This document shows, in pieces, positions 40,340 through 51,700 of a DNA stretch of 64,000 nt. Source of the DNA: Hexactinellida sp. DTS-2022 (taxonomy: Eukaryota; Porifera; Hexactinellida); assembly GCA_028753945.1 (NCBI GenBank), contig JAPNXP010000005.1, positions 3,844,001-3,908,000 of the forward strand, read 5' to 3'. The notes beneath the pieces are model-generated. The model had not been told where the DNA came from, searched no databases, and worked only from the letters and a program-made list of their open reading frames with translations. The first letter of the stretch is position 1. Every line of letters starts with the position of its first letter. Made by a program: the position numbers and the translations under genes.

Positions 40340-43128
40340 AATGTGAGAACTTCTTCAGTTTTCGCTTTTCTATTCCTTTAGATGCAACAGCGGGGTTATA
40401 ATTTTTAACCTTGTTAGCTTTAGCATAGTCAAAATAGAGACACCACAAGAAATGCAACTCGATTTAGCAATCGCATCAGTCTCTTCTAAGAATATCAAGG
40501 TTACTTCCACAATAATTTTTCTGGATGATCCTTGCATCAATATCGCCAACAAGTTTTCTTTGCTTTCAATTGCAATTAACGTCTTCCATAAAGTTACTAT
40601 AGATTCGAGGATAAACTCAGATGGATACTTTAGGCCACCACGGTCAGTTAATTGCAAAAGCCTGAACTCGGGTTGTGAATCTTCATCAAAGATAAAGTAT
40701 TTGTCAATGGTCAAAAGATCAATGCAAACATGACATGGCTGAGTTCTCTAAATATATTTATGTACTGCATAACCAGCAATAAAAGCTAATGGCTGAAGAG
40801 TCTGTAAACTACATTCAATGGAAGTTAGATCATCAATTTCATCTCAGACTAGTTGGACATCGATTTCATCGCCATTATTCGTATCAAGGGATGAGTATGA
40901 ATCAATAAATGTCTGAATTGAACATAAGCCACAATCTTGTTGTGAAGCAAAAATCTTTAATATGTTGGAATACTTGAGGCGGCGTTCAGTTTCAAGGATT
41001 TGAAGATACGAGATATGATAGTTTGAACCTGACATCATACAATATAGGCCAAAGTGATGTTCCAATGGATCTGTCTGTAAAAAGGATGTAAAAGATAGTT
41101 AAATCCACAAAATTTAGTTAAATGATCAGTTATCTGAGGCAATACAGTACAAGCATGTTTAAAACTGGTAAAAGTTTGTTTACTTAACTCTCCTACATTT
41201 CCTGGCAAGGCCAGCCAAGTCTCTAACCAAATAACAACACAAGCTAAGAATGAAAATCGTTCGTCCTGGTATGTTAGAGGTCTTGAGATATCATCATTCA
41301 AACGTTTACGTTAAGTGGGGTATTTATGTTGAAAAGTTTCCAAATTTGAAGAAGCATTTCAACAAAGTCGTGTGTATTGTTTCGGTCTTCTTGGTTACGG
41401 AGTTCATTCTGTAACTTCAGAGCTGTAACAGTTAATTCGTTGAATACTTTCAAAACAAGTTTCATATTTTGTCGCTCAATAGCAGAAGGATAACAAGCTT
41501 TGATAGTCAAGCTAGGAGCTAACTTAGCTAAGGTTTCTTTCTCTAAATTATAGAGGAGACGCACATCACTAAAAGATGCAGAGTAAACTTGAACAGAAAA
41601 GTTGGGAAAGTGAAAGGTTTTCCGAATATCTTTCTGATTCAACCAGTTGTTTCGAATACTTTTAAAAATGTGCACAAAGTCAAAAGTAACATAGAGTTTT
41701 CTTTTATTATCAGAAGGGTGTGGTACACTAGTCTCTAACTGTTTAGTTGGAGAAAATAACTTGAATAAGTTCACGTTTAAAGGGTAATTGTCGGTAGAAA
41801 TAATCTGTACTTTCAAACCGCAAGATTCGATATCCAAAATACAACACTTAATTATAGGAAAAGGTATTCAGCAGATATAGATGCGAAGGTATCAAACGAG
41901 AAATACAGGACCATTTTTGGTGTAAACTAGAAACCATGATAGCAAATACAGTTTTTGTGGGGTTTTCAGGGGATAAGTTAGGACCAAATATTTTTTCACC
42001 CTAATATGAGATATAGACTTAACGTGGATCTCATCCATCTGAATAATTACATTCTTCTCTTGAGAACTTAAAGAAGAAGTTACCTGGCTAAGGTAAGTAC
42101 AAGAGTCGTTTTTCCAACCCAAAAGAAGAGTACAACATTTCTAGTGTGTGAACATGTGGAAAAGAAATGCATTCTGAACTTTGGAGAAATTTGTAACTAG
42201 AAGGAGAAACCAGATGCGTTTTTATGGCCAGAATTTGTGTAATAACATTATAATTCCTCTCTTCTTGTAAATACCCACATTCTCTATTTGGCCAAAAATA
42301 AATTGTAATCTTGGCAAATCGGAGCAATTGGATTCTGTTTCATCACTATCTAATAGATTACATATGGCCTCCTCAATATGTTCTTTTGCTTTAGAGATAT
42401 GGTGAGGATGTTTCTTCAGAGGAGAAGAGCTAAGTTTCAGAGTAATCTCTGTAAACATCTTTCAATTTGTCGAATAACAGTGATAGAGATAAGAGAGAGA
42501 GAAATGGATTCCCCATATATATATCCGTTCACAGATAAAAAATAATTTATTTCAAGAGAAACATCTGCACAAATATCATTATTTTCCATCTTAGGCAAAA
42601 AATCTCACACAATTATCTGTTTGAATCCAAACTAACCAGTCAGTTGGGATTGTTATCAAAGCTAACTTATCTCGTATTTCTTGTATACAAGTAATACAAC
42701 CAACACGAAACTTCTCCATTTCTGTATTCTCTGATCTCAAGCTGAGATTAGTTGCTTGGTTCAATAAATCTTCCTCTTGGGAGTAGTAAGAGAACCGAGT
42801 TCGTATGATTCTAATTGAAGGGGTAGAGGAATAATAAGACGGACAACCAGGAAGGAAGAGCGGACAGCGCCAGGATTTAATGTGGGTCTTCCTCGCGGGA
42901 CCTCATAGGATGTGCCATCTCCTCTGTGTACCGTGTGAAAATATTGAATATCTTCCTTCGGAAAATGCATAGCACACACATACACCATTTGAGGTCAGAA
43001 ATATCCTCACGATGGAGCACGTATCCAGGCATGTCGTAACTCAGGTGGACCATCTGCAAGTTTAAAAACTGGGACGCGTCTTCTGGGGTATAATTACCCC
43101 TACAACCAGGGGCAGAACAGTTCGGCAT
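40340..43128 (-). pseudogene. P-element (THAP) transposase, decayed copy 1
   Basis: On the minus strand, pieces follow in the right order across frames. A THAP zinc finger runs from 43128 (MPNCSAPGCRGNY), with frameshifts and in-frame stops, to AMHFPKEDIQYFH and PRGRPTLNPGAV near 42880. The helical region and 'VIIQMDEIHVKS' (~42050) follow. The RNase H-like core carries 'STDNYPLNVNLFKLF' and 'TFDFVHIFKSIRNNWLNQKD' (41800-41640). The C-terminal part reads LEHHFGLY-type (EHHFGLYCMMSGSNYHISYL, ~41060) and DRGGLKYPSEF (~40640). P/THAP9-type transposases cut and paste DNA with 8-bp duplications. At least four frame breaks make this copy dead. The non-coding tail 'tataaggcctaccatcaaat' (40083) recurs at the other P copy. 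Confidence 0.8.
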
Positions 43129-43352
43129 TGAGAAAAATTAAATATCTAACTATTAAAAGAGAAACAAAGTCAAATATAGTACTAGGAAGTGCTTAAAATA
43201 TCGGTAGAAGGAGAATTGTATTAATTAATTACTAAAAACCCCTCACAGACGGGATGGGAGTGTGCTCCTTCTGATTACACTTCCCCAATGTTTAATTTAA
43301 CTAGAATTTCAATATTCAAATTACATTTCATCTTAGTGTAATACGGAATACA

Positions 43353-43474
43353 GACTTTTCGTGACAAGACTTTTCGTGACGAGACATTTCGTGACGGACT
43401 ATTCGTGACACGACTTTTCGTGACAAGACTTTTCGTGACAGGGACTTTTCGTGACAAGACTTTTCGTGACAAGA
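43353..43474 (-). repeat. Inverted subterminal array of the MULE, left
   Basis: Seven or so units of 'gacttttcgtgacaa' (~15 bp). The complementary array 'ttgtcacgaaaagtc' is at 45668-45765. Any frame through it translates to a simple SRK-type repeat and is not a gene. Confidence 0.75.
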
Positions 43475-43625
43475 TGGGTACTCTTTACACATGGATACAT
43501 GGAATAATTATATAATCGTGGGGTTACTGAATCAAGCTTACAATTTTCTATAAGTAGGGAGTTCAAATATTTATGGTGTATATCGTTAAATATATTATTT
43601 ATTCGTTAACGTAAGAGTATTCGTT

Positions 43626-45326
43626 ATGAGTTATACTAAATGCCCGCCTACTGGTAACAATTCGCCAGAGAACGACCCTGTACATTACAATCCAATGCAC
43701 TCAACATTAACAGACTATGGTTCTAGTGACACATATGATTTACCTCCAGGTCCATTGTCAGTGTTTTCAGTTTCCCCTGAAGATGACGAAATCGTCAATT
43801 TATCGGATCCATTTTCGCCAGATCACTCTACACCTACTGTTTCACTTTCATGTGTGGACGACGAAGATTACGATGAGTTGGATAGTTACATAGGTAATCC
43901 TACACTTGCTGAACTAGCGTTCTGTGAAACATCTAAGGGTGGATTGATGATGTTAGAAGGCGATTTTTCTTATTCTAAACACCGTGTTACCGGAGATGTT
44001 ACACAATGGCAGTGTGTTCAGAGAGATTACTGCAAAGCAAGGTTGCACACAAGGGGAAATGAAATAATAGCCAGAAAGAATATACATTCTCATGAGTGTA
44101 ATCCTCATATATTTTTCAACAGTCAGGCTAAAGCTGGAATGAAACGCAAAGCTTCTGAAAGTCAGGAAGCAACGCATTCAATCATGACAGCTTCTATTAG
44201 CGAATTGAATGATCAATCTGCTGTTCATCTACCCAAAATCAATAGCCTGAAGAGAACTATAGTGAGAAGCAGAAGAAAAGCCGAGAATGTTCCGCCTGAA
44301 CCATTATCACTACATCATCTCTCTATACCACAAAGCTATACTAAAACAAAAAAGGACCAACAATTTTTGCTCTACGATTCTGGTGCGGAAAGTGGAAATC
44401 AGAGGATTGTAATCTTCGGAACTCAGGCTAATGTGGAGTTACTCTCATCTGCAACTGTTTGGCTAGCTGATGGCACCTTTAAAACAGTGCCTAGCTTGTT
44501 TTATCAACTCTACGTGATACATGCTTTGAAAGGAGGTCCTGATTTGATTTTCACCGGTCATATTTTTCCAAGTTTATACATATTGCTACCGAACAAGACC
44601 CAGCAAACATATTCAAACATGTGGAATAAAGTACTTGATTTATGTCCAACCGCTTGCCCGGCACATCTAATTGTGGATTTTGAAATTGCCTCGATTAATG
44701 CATTTTCACAATACTTCCCAACTACAAAGGTTCAGGGCTGTTTTTTTCACCTATGCCAAAATGTCTGGCGTAAAGTTCAACATTTTGGACTAGCAGCAAG
44801 ATATAAGCAAGATGTCGAATTTGCAATAAAAGTGCGAATGCTACCTGCACTCGCGTTTGCAACTCCTACTGACATACCCGAACTTTTCAACAACCTTTTC
44901 TTGCAACTACCTGTGGAAGCTTACGATCTGGCACTATACTTTGAAGCGACTTATATTGGTAGACATATCGCTAATTCCCCCCTTTTGTCATCACCATTAT
45001 TTCCAATGGAAATGTGGAACAACCACTTCATGGTTCAGCATGGGTTACCAAGGACAAATAATGCAGTTGAGGCATGGCACCGCTCATTTGCTTGTCACAT
45101 GTCTTGTCACCATCCTTCTGTATGGCGTTTTCTAACCATACTTAAGAGAGAACAGGGGTTGGTTGAAGTAAAACAGGCGTTTTATATAAGTGGGCGCAAT
45201 CCATCGAAACGCAGAAATTTTGAAGATAGAGAAAAAGCGTTAGAAAATTTAGTTGAGAGCTATTTACTGCGGCCAAAGTTTGAGTTCTTAAGGGGAGTTT
45301 CCTATCATTTTACTTTTCATGATTGA
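43626..45326 (+). CDS. MULE transposase with FLYWCH zinc finger
   Basis: Intact 566-aa frame from an ATG. Residues ~103-157 form a FLYWCH/WRKY-like DNA-binding finger (W128, C130, C136, H154/H156: QWQCVQRDYCKARLHTRG ... HSHECN). The MULE domain follows: first catalytic Asp in VWLADGTFKTVP (D282), second in LIVDFEIAS (D351), then the GCFFHLCQNVWRKV block with C-x2-H (C372, H375), and the terminal TNNAVEAWHRSF motif (~477-488); the catalytic Glu is probably E440 or E482. The N-terminal ~95 residues are acidic and proline-rich. The enzyme would excise and insert elements carrying the matching ends. No stop or frameshift is seen, so this is a plausible autonomous source for the MITE copies at 57 and 58.4 kb. 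It acts in the nucleus. Confidence 0.9.
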   Translation: MSYTKCPPTGNNSPENDPVHYNPMHSTLTDYGSSDTYDLPPGPLSVFSVSPEDDEIVNLSDPFSPDHSTPTVSLSCVDDEDYDELDSYIGNPTLAELAFCETSKGGLMMLEGDFSYSKHRVTGDVTQWQCVQRDYCKARLHTRGNEIIARKNIHSHECNPHIFFNSQAKAGMKRKASESQEATHSIMTASISELNDQSAVHLPKINSLKRTIVRSRRKAENVPPEPLSLHHLSIPQSYTKTKKDQQFLLYDSGAESGNQRIVIFGTQANVELLSSATVWLADGTFKTVPSLFYQLYVIHALKGGPDLIFTGHIFPSLYILLPNKTQQTYSNMWNKVLDLCPTACPAHLIVDFEIASINAFSQYFPTTKVQGCFFHLCQNVWRKVQHFGLAARYKQDVEFAIKVRMLPALAFATPTDIPELFNNLFLQLPVEAYDLALYFEATYIGRHIANSPLLSSPLFPMEMWNNHFMVQHGLPRTNNAVEAWHRSFACHMSCHHPSVWRFLTILKREQGLVEVKQAFYISGRNPSKRRNFEDREKALENLVESYLLRPKFEFLRGVSYHFTFHD

Positions 45327-45667
45327 AGAGTTCCTTACGTAGGGATAATTATTTATATTTCTTTTAGCAAGGGTTAGAAATATTTACAAATACTATCACT
45401 TATATTTTATGTTCACAATAAAATCATCATGACTTTGTCTTACATCTCTTGTTATATAAGCTTGATTCATTAACCACAACAATTATAGAACAGGGCCGTA
45501 GCAAGAGATCTGCGGTCCGGAAATTGCCGGAACAGTTATATATTAAACAATGTTAATTTATTGTTGAAGGGCAGCTATACTGATGATGGCCGGAAGTGTT
45601 TTCATGAACTTGATACTGCCATGTAGAATATTAAATTATTACATGTATCCATGTGTAAAGAGTACCC

Positions 45668-45765
45668 ATCTTGTCACGAAAAGTCCCTGTCACGAAAAGT
45701 CGTGTCACGAAAAGTCCGTCACGAAATGTCTCGTCACGAAAAGTCTTGTCACGAAAAGTCTGTAT
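45668..45765 (+). repeat. Inverted subterminal array of the MULE, right
   Basis: Six or so units of 'cttgtcacgaaaagt'; inverse of 43353-43474. Confidence 0.75.
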
Positions 45766-46631
45766 CCCGTGTAATATAATTCAATTAATGTTTGAATTGT
45801 GAAGACTTCAAATGTTTAATTAAATTAATTAAAGATTAATTATTACAAATAGAAATTAGGAATACGTGCTAGTATTTACGTTACTATCTTGAATAATAGA
45901 TTGACATCATCATCATCAACTTGTAAAATATTCCAACTTCCAAGTGTTTCAATTGCACTTGTATGAAACACATATTCACTTACAAACTAATTAATAACAG
46001 TCATTATCTAGCAGATAGTATGTAATAATCTATAGTATTCAGTATACTATAGAGTAATTACAATATGGAGAAGATGGCTGATTTATGTAAATACTCGTTA
46101 ATAAATCCTAGAGTTGGTTAGCGACCTATTCATTTTAATTGATAAATAGAAAGAACATCCTTAGAAGAATACAACCTCTATAATTTCAATTGATAATTCG
46201 AATTATTAAAGAGTCACTGGACCAGAATACAAATTTCGATATAACTGACGAACAAAAGCGAAATTGAGAAATCAGGCTTCGAGGTGATCATCTCCAGGAA
46301 ATTCTATATCTCCTGTCAAAATTTGAAATCTCTATCACCAATGGTTTAGTCAGGCCATCGCGTACGGCCGGCCGGCCGGAAGTCCGACAGAGGTAAATTC
46401 AATAGTGTGCACTTATAGTATAAAACTATAGTAGGACCCTACTATAACGTTTTTTACTAGAAGAAGCACACTAAAAATTAACAAAAATCAGTAACAAGTT
46501 GATCCAACTATTTTTTAAATATTTATAACTGTACAGAGATAAATGTAAACAACTATGGGTCAATAATAATATCGTACACTACTTCATCCTTGGTGCAAAA
46601 TATCAGCTTTGATGGTAAGCCTTATATAGAG

Positions 46632-46896
46632 TAGGCTATGTTTAATGGTATTTTTTTTAACTTTCGCTTTTCAGTATTCTTGAAAATCACCATGAATTGT
46701 AATTTTTAACCTTATTCGCTAAGAAACAATTTCCAGCTACGAATACAACCTTCTGAAGGACATGGGAACCATTCACACTTCTCTCTCCATAATTGACAAC
46801 TAATAATACATTCATAGATAAGTCAACAATAATTTTTCTACAATGACCTTTCACAAATATCTCCATTAGTTCGCTATCATTTTCTATGCAAATAAA
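46632..46896 (-). pseudogene. P-element transposase C-terminal piece, copy 2 (separated by insertion)
   Basis: Minus-strand reading IFICIENDSELMEIFVKGHC followed by RKIIVDLSMNVLLVV aligns with the C-terminus of copy 1 (LIAIESKENLLAILMQGSS, then RKIIVEV). It ends in KNYNSW, stop, near 46692. The piece is joined at GATC (46897-46900) to the Ginger-like element; its other half begins at 54110. The non-coding tail to 46580 matches 40083-40130. Confidence 0.75.
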
Positions 46897-46900
46897 GATC

Positions 46901-47028
46901 TGTTTCGTAAAAATATGTCCAGTCGTAAAAATATGTCCAAGTATAAATATGGACAGTATTTTACAAAACCATGGATATGCTGTAAAAATATGTCCAGTTG
47001 TAAAAATATGTCCAATCTTTAAGTATAC
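46901..47028 (+). repeat. Left terminal inverted repeat of the Ginger-like element
   Basis: Begins TGTTTCGTAAAAATATGTCC and ends ccaatctttaagtatac. The copy at 53982-54109 differs by one base in the comparable stretch I aligned (aatctttaa versus aatttttaa). Four direct or inverted 'aaaatatgtcca' motifs inside are candidate transposase-binding sites (inference). Confidence 0.85.
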
Positions 47029-48772
47029 AATTATAGACGTGGAGAAATTAATTCTGGAGTCAAGATCTTTTACTTTAGCAATTAATACACCAAGCAATAG
47101 GCATAATACACTCCCTGGCCAAATGTATTTGAACAAAATGTAGACACAATAATCTTCTAACAGAGTATTAATTAAAGGCCATTTTACAGAATAAAATGAC
47201 TATAAATATTATAGTGCTGTATTTATGAATTTCTATATCATCATAATTTAGGTCATTTTCAGCCAATATCCATTGAGTGGCATAGTGTCCCTACCACTTG
47301 TGGCACAAGTGACACAAATGGGTATGTCTCTGTATCTCAGTATAAAATTATCCTTTTTCATAAATTTATTAAATTAATCCTAACAAACCAACGTGTGTAT
47401 TATCACATATTGGAAGTCCCGTTCAGAGTGTACTTCCACTGAGAAATTACGAAATGTCATGAATGTATGTCAATGTATGTTAAAAGGTACTCCCTAACAT
47501 TTGGCCACCTAGTATACTATCGACCAACATTACTATGTAACCTGCAGAAAAGGGGTTTCCAAATATAACTAGGTTCCCAAGCTCCCCCCACTCCTAGTAG
47601 ATAACACGCAGGGGTTTATATAAAACCCTGGTTACACTATATTAGAAGATATATAACATGATTATAAAGCTAAACAGCATTAGGGTGTAATTTTTATTAC
47701 ATGTAATTCAGTTTAAAGTACGTATATCTCACTGGATTCTGTTCTACCAAAATATAGTAATATATATAATTGTTCCTATTTATTCTTTACATACTAATAT
47801 ATAACATAGAATATTTATTTTCTGGCTCTTCCTTAAGCGAAGGTTCTTCTGAGATTTGGTCAGTAAGAAATCTGTGTCCAATCCGTCATATAAAAACCAC
47901 CCCATTGTAGTTTGGATATTCATTGTGAAATGAAGTGTGTTGGAATTGTAAATTGAGAAATATAGAAGTTGATACCTACATTAAAGTGTGTGTTATGCAG
48001 GGCCGTAGCAATCAGAATTAATTAAATTGGTCAGGTTTGAATCGTACTTAGCACCAACCTGACTATCTCCTGCTATTGGCATGTTATGTCGTTTTTGTTT
48101 ACAAATTGCGTGTTAATTCCATAAAATCGATATTCAAACATATAGATTATTGATTTTTACAAAAATCAAAATTTAATTACAATTTTTATATTATAATATC
48201 TAGACCTTAACAAAAATAGGTAATATATATATATATATATTGCTTAAACTCTACACATTATATCAAAAACTAAAAAAATTATCATTGTGTATCAAAGCTT
48301 CAAAGGTAACTTACTTTAAAGTCCCATTACTTGACGGAATACACAAGTATTCAGAAAGCCAGCTTGCTTTTAATATTCTATAAATGAATACATAAAATTA
48401 CAGGAAATGCCTTACTTTACTATTTAAGTAGAAATGGCCTTACATTCCTGTTTTGCCAATTTCTATAAACATCATAGTAGGAATTGCTTCAAAATGAGAT
48501 TTTGCTAAATCTGGGACACAATTTCCTCCACATATTTGACTAAAAGATATAAATCACATAATCAATAACTAGAAAAAGACGAGATAATAATGGAGACTCC
48601 TTTATTAGTGTAAAACAATTAGTACTATATAAGGTAAAGTTATAGACTTACAGTATGCATTTCTGTATGTAGATCTTATTCTCAATACTCGTGGCTATGT
48701 CTTTCTTAGGATGGCTACAAAATGATTATTAATATGTATACTTATTTAAGTATGATACTATATAAATCTAGC
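47029..48772. other. Non-coding 3' region of the Ginger-like element
   Basis: 1.7 kb between the left repeat and the stop codon. No frame with domain similarity on either strand. Contains 'gcagggccgtagcaatcag' (47998), the start of a dispersed repeat family also seen at 56237. A regulatory or 3' UTR role is possible. Confidence 0.4.
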
Positions 48773-51700
48773 CTAATTAAAATTAGTACGTATTTGAGAA
48801 TATCTCTTCGCTAACCTTAGCAATCCGATGTCCTTTGCGCGAATAAAATGTTGATGATATTTAGTGCAAGTGTAATCAATCTTAAATGAATCAGCAGAGA
48901 ATCCCATTTTTCTAAGAACACGAACCAATTTGTGTTCACCACCAAAGAGGTCAAGATAAGGAGAATGTTTAAAACCCATATATTTGGCCAATATAAGTTT
49001 AGCTGAGACAAATTCCTAAAGTACGACAACATGATGCTAAACATAGTTGAATACCCAAATACTTTAAGTAAGGGTTAAACATCTCACCTTTGCGTGTAAA
49101 TGTATTCTGATTTTTTGCAAACAAGTATCTTGATAAAAGTATTCTGAAATAGTGATTGCTTTATCTACATCGCTAGTACAAACACTTAAGCTGGTCAGAA
49201 AATTGTCAATTGGGCAGGTATTAGTTAGATATACTTCTTTGTTTTTTCCTCCCCATGATAAACATCGACTTAAATATTCTAAATAGATGGTATATACATA
49301 TTAATAGGAGAATAATTCAAATCTAGATAGAAAATACCTTCTATAATGGGTTCTTGCGTATATATACCAGAAGTACTTATAGCCCCTGTGTATTTAAACT
49401 CTGTAGTGAAGAGCAGATCAAGCTAGGTAAATACATAAATGGGTTTAATATATATTATACATGTTGATTAGGACAGGCACTTAACTACTTAAATTTAAGT
49501 TTGAGCACTGGATAGATTCATCTGAAAACCGTTACAAACTAACCGTTGGTAATGCCACTTGATATGCATAATGAGAAGGAGCTTTAGGATCTACATTTGC
49601 AGTATCCATTGCTTCTCTACAAATATCCACGACAAGCTGGAATATTTTTTCAGACTAAACAAAGAGATGGAGGGAATTAAGATCAAGGTTCAACAATTAT
49701 AAATAGTTAGAAAATTAACCTCAGCACTTTCCTCCCCTCCACGTAAGAGTAAGCTACAACATGGTGGAATAGATTCATAACGTTTTGGGTTTGAAAAATA
49801 TCGTTTCTCTAGTTCGATTTGTAAATTGTTTAGGGGTTTCTTTTCTCTTATTGATTTCACGAGTTGCTCCTATAATAAGGGAAGTCAATTATTTGTAAAT
49901 TTCATGTATACACTTATTCTTACTCTGAGTGAGATTATTTTTTCAGTAATTTGAGTGATTGGTATCATCAAAGGACTTTCAGCCTTCAAATCTTCATTGT
50001 GAATTTCCTTTATATCTAATAAAATATAGTAGGGTTTTGGTCACAAATAGTAGCTTGACAAACAAGGGGAAGTAGAAGGTGCAGATAGATGGGCATTATG
50101 TCGTTCTGTACGAGGTACAATTAAGCATTCTGGGTGCTAAATCCCCACAGTCCAAATAGAATAAAATAACTTTACTAACCTAACAAATCTATTATTCCAT
50201 CCTCTTTTGAATCATTCTATAAGAAAATTGGAAATTTTATGAATACTAGTTTATAATATATAAATCTAGTAATGTAGCTTGATTAGATAAACGTAACATG
50301 TATTTACCTCAAACACTGCATTGATTAAGTCGTAATTACTACAGTCACTATCAGCATCACTATCAACATAGTCCTTAAATTGAGAAATTTCTTTCAATGA
50401 ATTTACCAAGGAATCTTGGTTTACATGTACCGACGGATTTTGATCAGGAAATCCTGCCTTTAAATAGGTTTGAATCATATCCATACTAGTATCATCAATC
50501 TAAATTTACAATCTATATTATAAATCTCGATTGTTGTTTGTTTGTGTGTGTGTGTGTGTGTTTGTCCGGATTGTATTAAAGTGATGAGGGAATAGAAACC
50601 GCATTTATATATGAGATATAAACTAAGTTACAATTGTTATAATAGATAAACAAACGTTATAATAGGTAAACAAGTATGCTGATAACGATTTTCGAATTTA
50701 TAAATTCAGAATATTAATAATTGTTGTTGTTGTTTACCTAAAATAGGTAAACAATTTAATGAAAATTCAAAATCGACGTAGAAGTTAGCTTCTGAGGGGT
50801 ATTATTGGTAAACAAGTTAAAACTATGGAAAATGGTAGAAAGGGTTGTATATAACGTCCCTTTCTACCATTTCCATGGCAGAAAAGGGTGAGGAGTAAGG
50901 CCGCACAGCGGCCGTTAACTTGAGGTGCGTAGCACCGATCCGTCGCAAAGCGACCGAGACCGAAGGACTCGTAATTAACAAAACTACAGTGTAACCTCTA
51001 TAAACTGGAAATTTTGGACAATTCACATTTAGCCCATCCCATGCTTCCTTAGTAATTGAAGTTATGCTGAGGAGCATGCAATTGATCGAATACAATCTTT
51101 AGATCGAAAATCTAAAGTTTGTCATTGATCAAAAATATGAGGAATATATTATTCATATTCCAAACTGTGTTGCGATGATCAACAAAATTATTTTAAAATC
51201 ACCTTATCTATGAATATTTTTGTAGTAGATTCTTTTCGCTTTTTAAATGGTCTAACAGATTCAATTTGAAAGTTCCTCGTCTTACTACCAATTGCAACCT
51301 TGACGATAGATCCATGAACATCTTCCACTTTATATGGACCTGACCATTTTGATTGATATTTGCTTCCCGGTAAGTGCTTACGCTTTGCTTGATTGATGAC
51401 CAAAACGAATTTTCCTGGTTGTATCTGCTCCCTAATACAAATAAACAGATTGTGAAATTTTTAGCCAATTCATGAAAATCAGAATCATTACCTGGGAGCT
51501 TTCTTTAACTTCTTGTCATAAATCGTCTTCATTGACTTTTGAGCAGATCGAATGTTATTTTCTGCCACTTGATGGATTTTCTGCATTATCTTTTTGGAGG
51601 CCTCAATGAATTTATTAACATCTTCATCCCACTTTTCATTAGGAGCAGATATAATGTCATCAATTCCATCTGATTCCCCCAAAGCTTCTGCTTCTATGGG

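Larger units (their letters stand above)
43239..46469 (+). mobile_element. MULE transposon with intact transposase
   Basis: Left end CCCCTCACAGACGGGATGGG followed by AGTGTGCTCCTTCT; right end, inverted, GTGCTTCTTCTAGTAAAAA. Flanked by an 8-bp duplication ACTAAAAA (43231-43238, 46470-46477). Short inverted arrays of 'cgtgacaagacttttc' flank the transposase at 43353-43474 and 45668-45765. The right non-coding arm (45780-46469) includes 'cggccggccggccgg'-like text near 46370. Two non-autonomous derivatives share both ends (57072-57857; 58416-59436). Superfamily is set by the transposase. Confidence 0.75.

Noticed and set aside
43275-43472. Frame of 'SRKVLSRKV' repeats
   Set aside because: Translation of the MULE subterminal array.
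46907-47028. Reading the 'gtaaaaatatgtcca' segments as two independent MITE insertions in P elements
   Set aside because: They are inverted relative to each other, start at the same P-element codon and are flanked by the same GATC, so they are the two ends of one element.
51188-51203. Stop codon shortly after the GPY/F domain as the end of the integrase
   Set aside because: A GT donor at 51202 and an AG acceptor at 50500 keep phase 0 and lead into seven further compatible exons. The stop lies within the intron.
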